Part shown: piece by piece, positions 58,434 to 64,000 of the stretch
Position numbering within the stretch: position 1 is the stretch's first letter
Layout of the letters: every line of letters starts with the position of its first letter
DNA from: Cannabis sativa
Taxonomy: Eukaryota; Streptophyta; Magnoliopsida; Rosales; Cannabaceae
Direction of reading: 5' to 3'
Length of the DNA: 64,000 bases
Assembly (NCBI RefSeq): GCF_029168945.1
Contig: NC_083601.1
Coordinates: 19,558,160 to 19,622,159, forward strand
Notes under the pieces: model-generated
Database searches by the model: none
What the model saw: the letters and a program-made list of their open reading frames with translations, nothing else
Told to the model about the DNA's origin: nothing
Translations under genes and position numbers: made by a program

Positions 58434-60315
58434 TGTTGGGTTTTATGCCCTAAATAAAACTCATTTCAATATAATCAGATTTACTTATTAATATAGATCA
58501 GAAATAACATTTAATGTTGCACGGTTCACATGATTTATTTCATGATTGTATGTACATAATGTATAAATTAATCTGAAACCCTTTTCACATACTTGATCCT
58601 GTTTATTGTGCCGTCAACACATTGGAAAGTAAACATGACTATGTGAATAAAGTTTCCTAGATTTATGAGACATAGGGTTTTACTGATATGATAATCTACA
58701 ACAGAGTTTACTTGCATTTGGAGAAGTGCTATGTTCTTTCCAGAGCATTGGTTAAAGTAAAGCTCAGGTTGGATGCATGGAGTATGCATCGGAAGGGACC
58801 GATATTGAAATTTGACTTAGATTTAATTAAACTTACCGTAAAATCTATTCAAGTCAATATCGCCTAGTTGATCCTAGATCACATGATCTTAATCCTGTTA
58901 TGATTAGGCTCAATCTTGAAAGGCTATTCGTGTTCCTTGAATTGTTAGTTAAGCCTACTTTTAGGTTAGGGTGATACGTACATTTTGGGAACACGGTAGT
59001 GCAATTGAGTGGGAGCGCTAGCATAAACATGGAATCTATAGCTTCTATATGGCGAATAGTAAGCAAAGGATGATCTCCTTCGAGCTTGACCAAACGAAAA
59101 TAAATGGTAAAGATCTCATTTCACATAAGCTGAAATATCATTTATACGGGGTCAAGTGTTTTAAGGATAAAATACATAGTAGGGTGTTACGGTAATTTAA
59201 TCCCTTTACTGTGTAGATCATTCATATAGAGGATAATTGATCAAATTAGGATTATAACAATGGATAACTAATGATGTGTCTATATGGTGGAACATATAGA
59301 GCATTCTATATACTGAGAGTGCAATTCTAAGTTCTATGCGTGGATTCAACGAAGAATTAATAAGTTAGTGAATTTTAGTGCTAAATTCTTGATCTACTTA
59401 TTGGAAGCTCGGTTATATAGACCCATGGTCCCCCCACTAGTTGAGATAATATTGCTTGTAAGACTCATGTAATTGATTTTGATTAATCAATTATAATTCA
59501 CAAATTAGACTATGTCTATTTGTGAAATTTTCACTAAGTGAGGGCGAAATTGTAAAGAAAGAGTTTATAGGGGCATATTTGTTAATTATGATACTTTGTA
59601 TGGTTCAATTAATAAATATGATAAATGACAATATTATTTAATAATTATTTATAGTTATTAAATAGTTAGAATTGGCATTTAAATGGTTGAATTAGGAAAT
59701 TGGCATTTTTGAGAAAATCAGATACAAAAGGTGTTAAAATTGCAAAATTGCAAAAAGCAAGGCCCAATCCATTAAAGGTATGGCCGGCCACCTATTGTAG
59801 TATTTTAAGTTGATTTTTTCATTATTTTAATGCCATATAATTCAAATCTAACCCTAGTGGAATGCTATAAATAGATAGTGAAGGCTTCAGAAAAATTAAA
59901 CTTCTGATTCAGAAAAACTGAGCCTCTCTCTCTCCCTATCTTTAGCTGCCACTTCTTCTCTCTCTTGTTCATTGAAATTTCGAAATTTCTTAGTGTATGA
60001 GTAGTGCCCACACACATCAAGTGATACCTCAATCATAGTGAGGAAGATCGTGAAGAAAGATCATCAGGAAAGGAGTTTCAGCATCAAAGATTCAGAGAAA
60101 GAGATCCAGGTTCAGATATTGATAATGCTCTGCTACAGAAAGGAATCAAGGGCTAGATATCTAAACGGAAGGAGTCATATTATTCCGCTGCACCCAATGT
60201 AAGGTTTCTTAAACTTTATATGTGTTTATTTCATCGTATTAGAAAGTTCATATTTAGGGTGTTAATAAACATACTTGTGAGTAGATCTAAGATCCTGGTA
60301 AAATAATTTCCAACA
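58434..60315 (+). repeat. 5' LTR of copia element B
   Basis: Similar throughout to 12322-14205. TATA box TATAAATA at 59866-59873. Confidence 0.92.
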
Positions 60316-60317
60316 AC

Positions 60318-60329
60318 TGGTATCAGAGC
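60318..60329 (+). other. Primer binding site of copia element B
   Basis: TGGTATCAGAGC, an unchanged initiator tRNA-Met complement, two bases after the LTR. Confidence 0.95.
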
Positions 60330-63300
60330 CATGGTAATTGATTTACTTGCAAGAAATTTGGACTTTAAAACGATTGTTTGTATGTTCTTTGGATGGTATC
60401 ATGTTGTATTGAGTGTTATTTGATGATTGATTGATGTTTGTAAATTTTCGTGAAAAATAATTGCGATTTTGTTTCTGGAATTATTTTTATTGGATAGTAT
60501 GGGAAAAATTAAGCAAGTTAGCCTTTTACAGAACTTAATTTCGATTTTATTTGAATTAGTTATGATTTTTTGAAGATTTGAAAAAATCGGGGCTGTGCTG
60601 AAATTTTCCTGCGATCGTGAAACTGTCCGTACAGTTCACAATTTTTCTATTTTTCTTCGATTTTTCATACTTTTTCATGGAATTAACTTCCGATTTTTGG
60701 TATAGTTTTGTATTTATACTATTACTATTCCTAATTCAATTCTAATTATCATTTTGAATTGATTTAATATTTTTTAAATTTAATTCAAGATAGTAGTGTA
60801 ATTTGAATTTGAATAGAATTAGCATCTATCTTCTTGCTTAAATATCTATCTTATTTTAAAATTTGATTATATCTTATCTTATTTTAAATTTAAAAATAAG
60901 ATATTTATAATCATGTAATTTTTAAATGATATAAGATATTTTGCTAATTTTTTAAATTTTGTTATTTTATTTATTTAAATTACATTTAAAATTTGAAAAA
61001 GATATTTATTTATCTTTTCTAATTTTTTATTTAATTTTTTATTTATAAAATAACATTTAAAATTTAAAAGTAGTTAGCAAATTTTTGAAATGATATTTAG
61101 GTTGGTTAAAACCTAATTTTTCAAAAGTTGTAGGTTTAATTTTAAATTTAAATTTTTTTAAAAAATTTCGAATTTTTCAATTTTTTTTTAAATTTTCGAA
61201 TTTTTTTTATTTTTTAATTAATTATTTTCGAAATTAAATATTTAATTTAAAATTAAATAAATCCTACATCCAACTATCCAACTAACCTTGTTGCAGGAGT
61301 ATGTGTTTTAGCTTATTTGTAAGTTTTCAAAACCTATTATTACTTGATTGCAAATAGCCATGGTTACTTTTTGCCAGATCTAATGATCTGATGGCTCCCT
61401 TGGTCAAGATAATAATTTGTAACAGGTATATTTACAATCTTCTTTCAGCTGTGTATGACCTAGCAACATGATAGGACCCATCCAAAGTGTGCCTGTGTGA
61501 GCCTATGTGTTTAATTTTATTATAGATGCATATAGGTTGTTGTTGCTAAAATAAATTATCATAGTTCTTGATAGAATTTATTTAGGCCCATTTAGTTATT
61601 GGGCTTATTCAATTAATAACAGTTGTTCTTATTAAGGTTAAATTCCTCTCTTTAGGGCCTTGTGTGAGAGTTGGGAGCCATAGAAGTGGGTACGACATAC
61701 TGAACCCAACACCCCCTCACATGAACCACCCCAATTGTGAAGGCCCATTTGCCTGATTTGAACAACTGTACTAGGTTAATTACACTAGTTTAACCTAATA
61801 AAATTGATTAGCAACATAATTAATTTCATTTATTTTGAAATTAATTTAAGAAAATTATAGTTTAAAGAATTCTTTATTCTAAGCTAAACTATATGTATTT
61901 TCTTGTATTTAATTAAATATAGAATTATAACCATCTAGATTCTTTCTGGAACTTAATTTAAATTTTTCATTAAATATTCTTATTTAAGTTGATATTTAGT
62001 TATCTATAACTAACCAACTTAAATCTGAATATCTTTTGAATTTCAAATTTCAAAATTAAGTTGAGGAATTTTAGGCATTGGTTATTAAGATTCTTTAGAT
62101 ATTTTTTAAGTTAATATCTTTTCAAATATTAACTTAAAATGGAATATTTTCAAATTAAGTGGTTACAACTTAATTTTTGATATTTAATTAAATTTAAATT
62201 TGAAAATATTTAAGTTCTAGATTTTTCTAATACAACTTAAATTAGATATTTTTTCAAATTTTGTGGAAAAGATACTTAGTCAAATAAGATATTTTCTAGA
62301 TAGTTATTTCTAGACTACTTATTATTTCTAATATTAAATAGGAAATATTATACATTGTGAAATTAATTATTTATTAATTAATTTTGGTACAATTTATTTT
62401 AAGTATATTTTTCCTAGTATTAAACTAGAGATTAATAATTAAGCCTTCTCTACACTTAATTATTTATTTCTTGAATTTAATACATTTAATTAATTTGAAA
62501 ATTGAATATCTAAGTTGATTTTTATCATCATACTTAAATATTTCTTTTTCATGACATTTAATTAAATAGAAAATTATTTTTAGTTGAAATTTATTTTTTC
62601 AACTAAATTTAAATAATTTTCAAAATATATTTTTTCTTTATTTTATTAATCAATTTTCGAAATTGCATTTCTTAAATGCTAGAATTTCGAATTTTATCTT
62701 GAAAAATAGATTAAGTTGTAAATTAATTATTTATTTTAATTAATTCTTGGATCAACTTAAATCAATGATTTATTCATTTATTGATTAATTTAAAATAAAT
62801 TGAATTAAAGTATATTATTAGAAATTGAATTAATTAGTCAAAGGAAAATCTAGATAGATGATATTTTTGCTTGAAGTATTTTTCTAGTGTATTTAATTAA
62901 ATAGAAAATTAATATTTAAGTTGATTTTCATCATCATACTTAAATATTTGAAATTTTTCTTATATATTTAATTAAATAGGAAAATTATATTTTTTGTTGT
63001 AAATTAATTTTATTAATTAATTTTGGACCAACATTAAATTAGAATAATTTTTCCAGGATTTATTTTTTATTTTAATATGCATTTTTCGAAAATTGTATTC
63101 TTATATACTTTAATTTTTCGAAATGCAATATATATTTATAGAAAATTAAATTTGAGTTGTAAATTAATTTTGTAACAACTTAAATTGAATATTTTTCTAA
63201 ATATTTATTGGAAATTATTACTAAGATGGAAATAATTCATGTTATTTTCATATCCATCTAAGTAAAATTTATAAATATTAAATTAAAATTTATATTTGGA

Positions 63301-64000
63301 ATTTTTCATTCTAAATTGGAAATTTTAATTAAATAAATATATATTTAAAATAAATAGAATAAATAAAGAGAATCAAAGAAAATACAACTCACTTTAAATA
63401 ATGAGCTTGATTATTATTAAGATATTCGATCTCCATTGTGGGTTTTACACCGCGTTTGTTTTAGTGAGTAATCCTCCCTAATGGAGGAACGTTCATTAGC
63501 AATTTCGCACCGTTTAACCTCGCATGATAAGTAGTTTGTAAGTGTTTTGTATGGTATGGATCACCCTAATGGTGGCGACCATACTTGACTTGCAAATTAT
63601 GAAACAATGGTGGAAGCTCATAAGATAGAATTGCCTTGACTCTCGCCTAAACGGGACAACGCTGAATTCCAATCTTGATCGAATAAAAGGTTGCTAGAAT
63701 GGTTATCATTTTAGATGAGCTGACAACTCTATTCAATGGATGATGCTTTGACTCTCGCCTAAACGGGACACTCGTATCGCCTTTGTTGAAAAACCTTGAA
63801 AATTATTTAGGATTGTATGTTTTAGTATTTTCACTTGTCATTCCTACTTGCTATATGCTTATAATTTCTGAATTGTGTATGAATTTATATTGAACCATGT
63901 TATTTTCTGTTATTAAGTTGTAGTTTAATTTCGAATCTTCATTGTTGGTCTAACATGTTTATTTTTCTAATGAGATAAATCCCTAATGGATTTTCACCAT
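60330..64000 (+). other. Leader of copia element B
   Basis: No coding frame in 3.7 kb. Most of 60700-63400 is extremely AT-rich with repeated taattaaat/ttaagttg words, longer than the matching part of element A. The last 600 bases keep the conserved signals: CTAAT hairpins at 63472-63488, 63562-63574 and 63977-63993, and the paired gactctcgcctaaacggg motif. Confidence 0.7.
63977..63993 (+). other. CTAAT-loop hairpin 3
   Basis: AAATCC-CTAAT-GGATTT, seven bases from the window end: same loop, third different stem. I found no counterpart in element A, where the leader is shorter before gag. Confidence 0.6.

Larger units (their letters stand above)
58434..64000 (+). mobile_element. Ty1/copia element B, same family, runs off the window
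   Basis: 5' LTR 58434-60315 (1882 bp, TGTTGGG to CCAACA), PBS at 60318 and more than 3.6 kb of non-coding leader up to the window end. It is clearly related to element A in LTR and leader but visibly diverged in both. The right end and coding region are outside the window. Confidence 0.9.

Overview
The window is nuclear DNA of a dicot-like flowering plant. The evidence is GT-AG introns, very AT-rich spacers, plant-type LINE, Ty1/copia and Ty3/gypsy retroelements, and two single-copy plant genes: SKI8/VIP3 (49.7-51.3 kb, +) and chloroplast threonine synthase (52.9-54.5 kb, -). From memory, Arabidopsis carries the same two genes side by side (At4g29830 and At4g29840), so the right half probably holds an old conserved gene pair. 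The species cannot be fixed from the sequence.

Layout. (1) 35-6696: a full-length L1-type LINE with both ORFs open and a perfect target-site duplication of about 15-18 bp. (2) 6712-8984: AT-rich spacer with degenerate repeats. (3) 8985-47815: one Ty3/gypsy chromovirus (Tekay/Del-like, 5-bp TSD tttct) stretched to 38.8 kb by nested insertions: a Ty1/copia element (12322-24689, TSD cttgg), itself split by a solo LTR (19550-21857, TSD gaatg); an antisense Athila-like element with gag-protease only (27662-33937, TSD gcagg); and a Tat-lineage Ty3 element (34235-45629, TSD ctatt). With the insertions and duplicated TSDs removed the host is about 8.8 kb. (4) 47821-49670: a Mutator-type MITE and tandem repeats. 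(5) The two host genes, tail to tail. (6) 54.6-58.4 kb: old LTR debris, a solo LTR and tandem repeats. (7) 58434 to the window end: the 5' LTR and long leader of a second copia element of the same family as the first.

Most interesting. The Tat element carries on its minus strand a spliced gene (43525-41436) with its own TATA/G-box region. Its separate reading frames join in phase through two GT-AG introns, and one exon resembles the plant 'putative gypsy type transposon' domain. Second, three retroelement families here carry arrays of small hairpins whose loops or layout are kept while the stems change: CTAAT loops in the copia leader, TTGGA loops in the solo LTR, and paired hairpins in the host LTR. 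These suggest selected RNA structure.

All LTR pol genes here are broken by stops, frameshifts or deletions; only the LINE, VIP3 and threonine synthase frames are open. Divergence counts were made by eye and are approximate.
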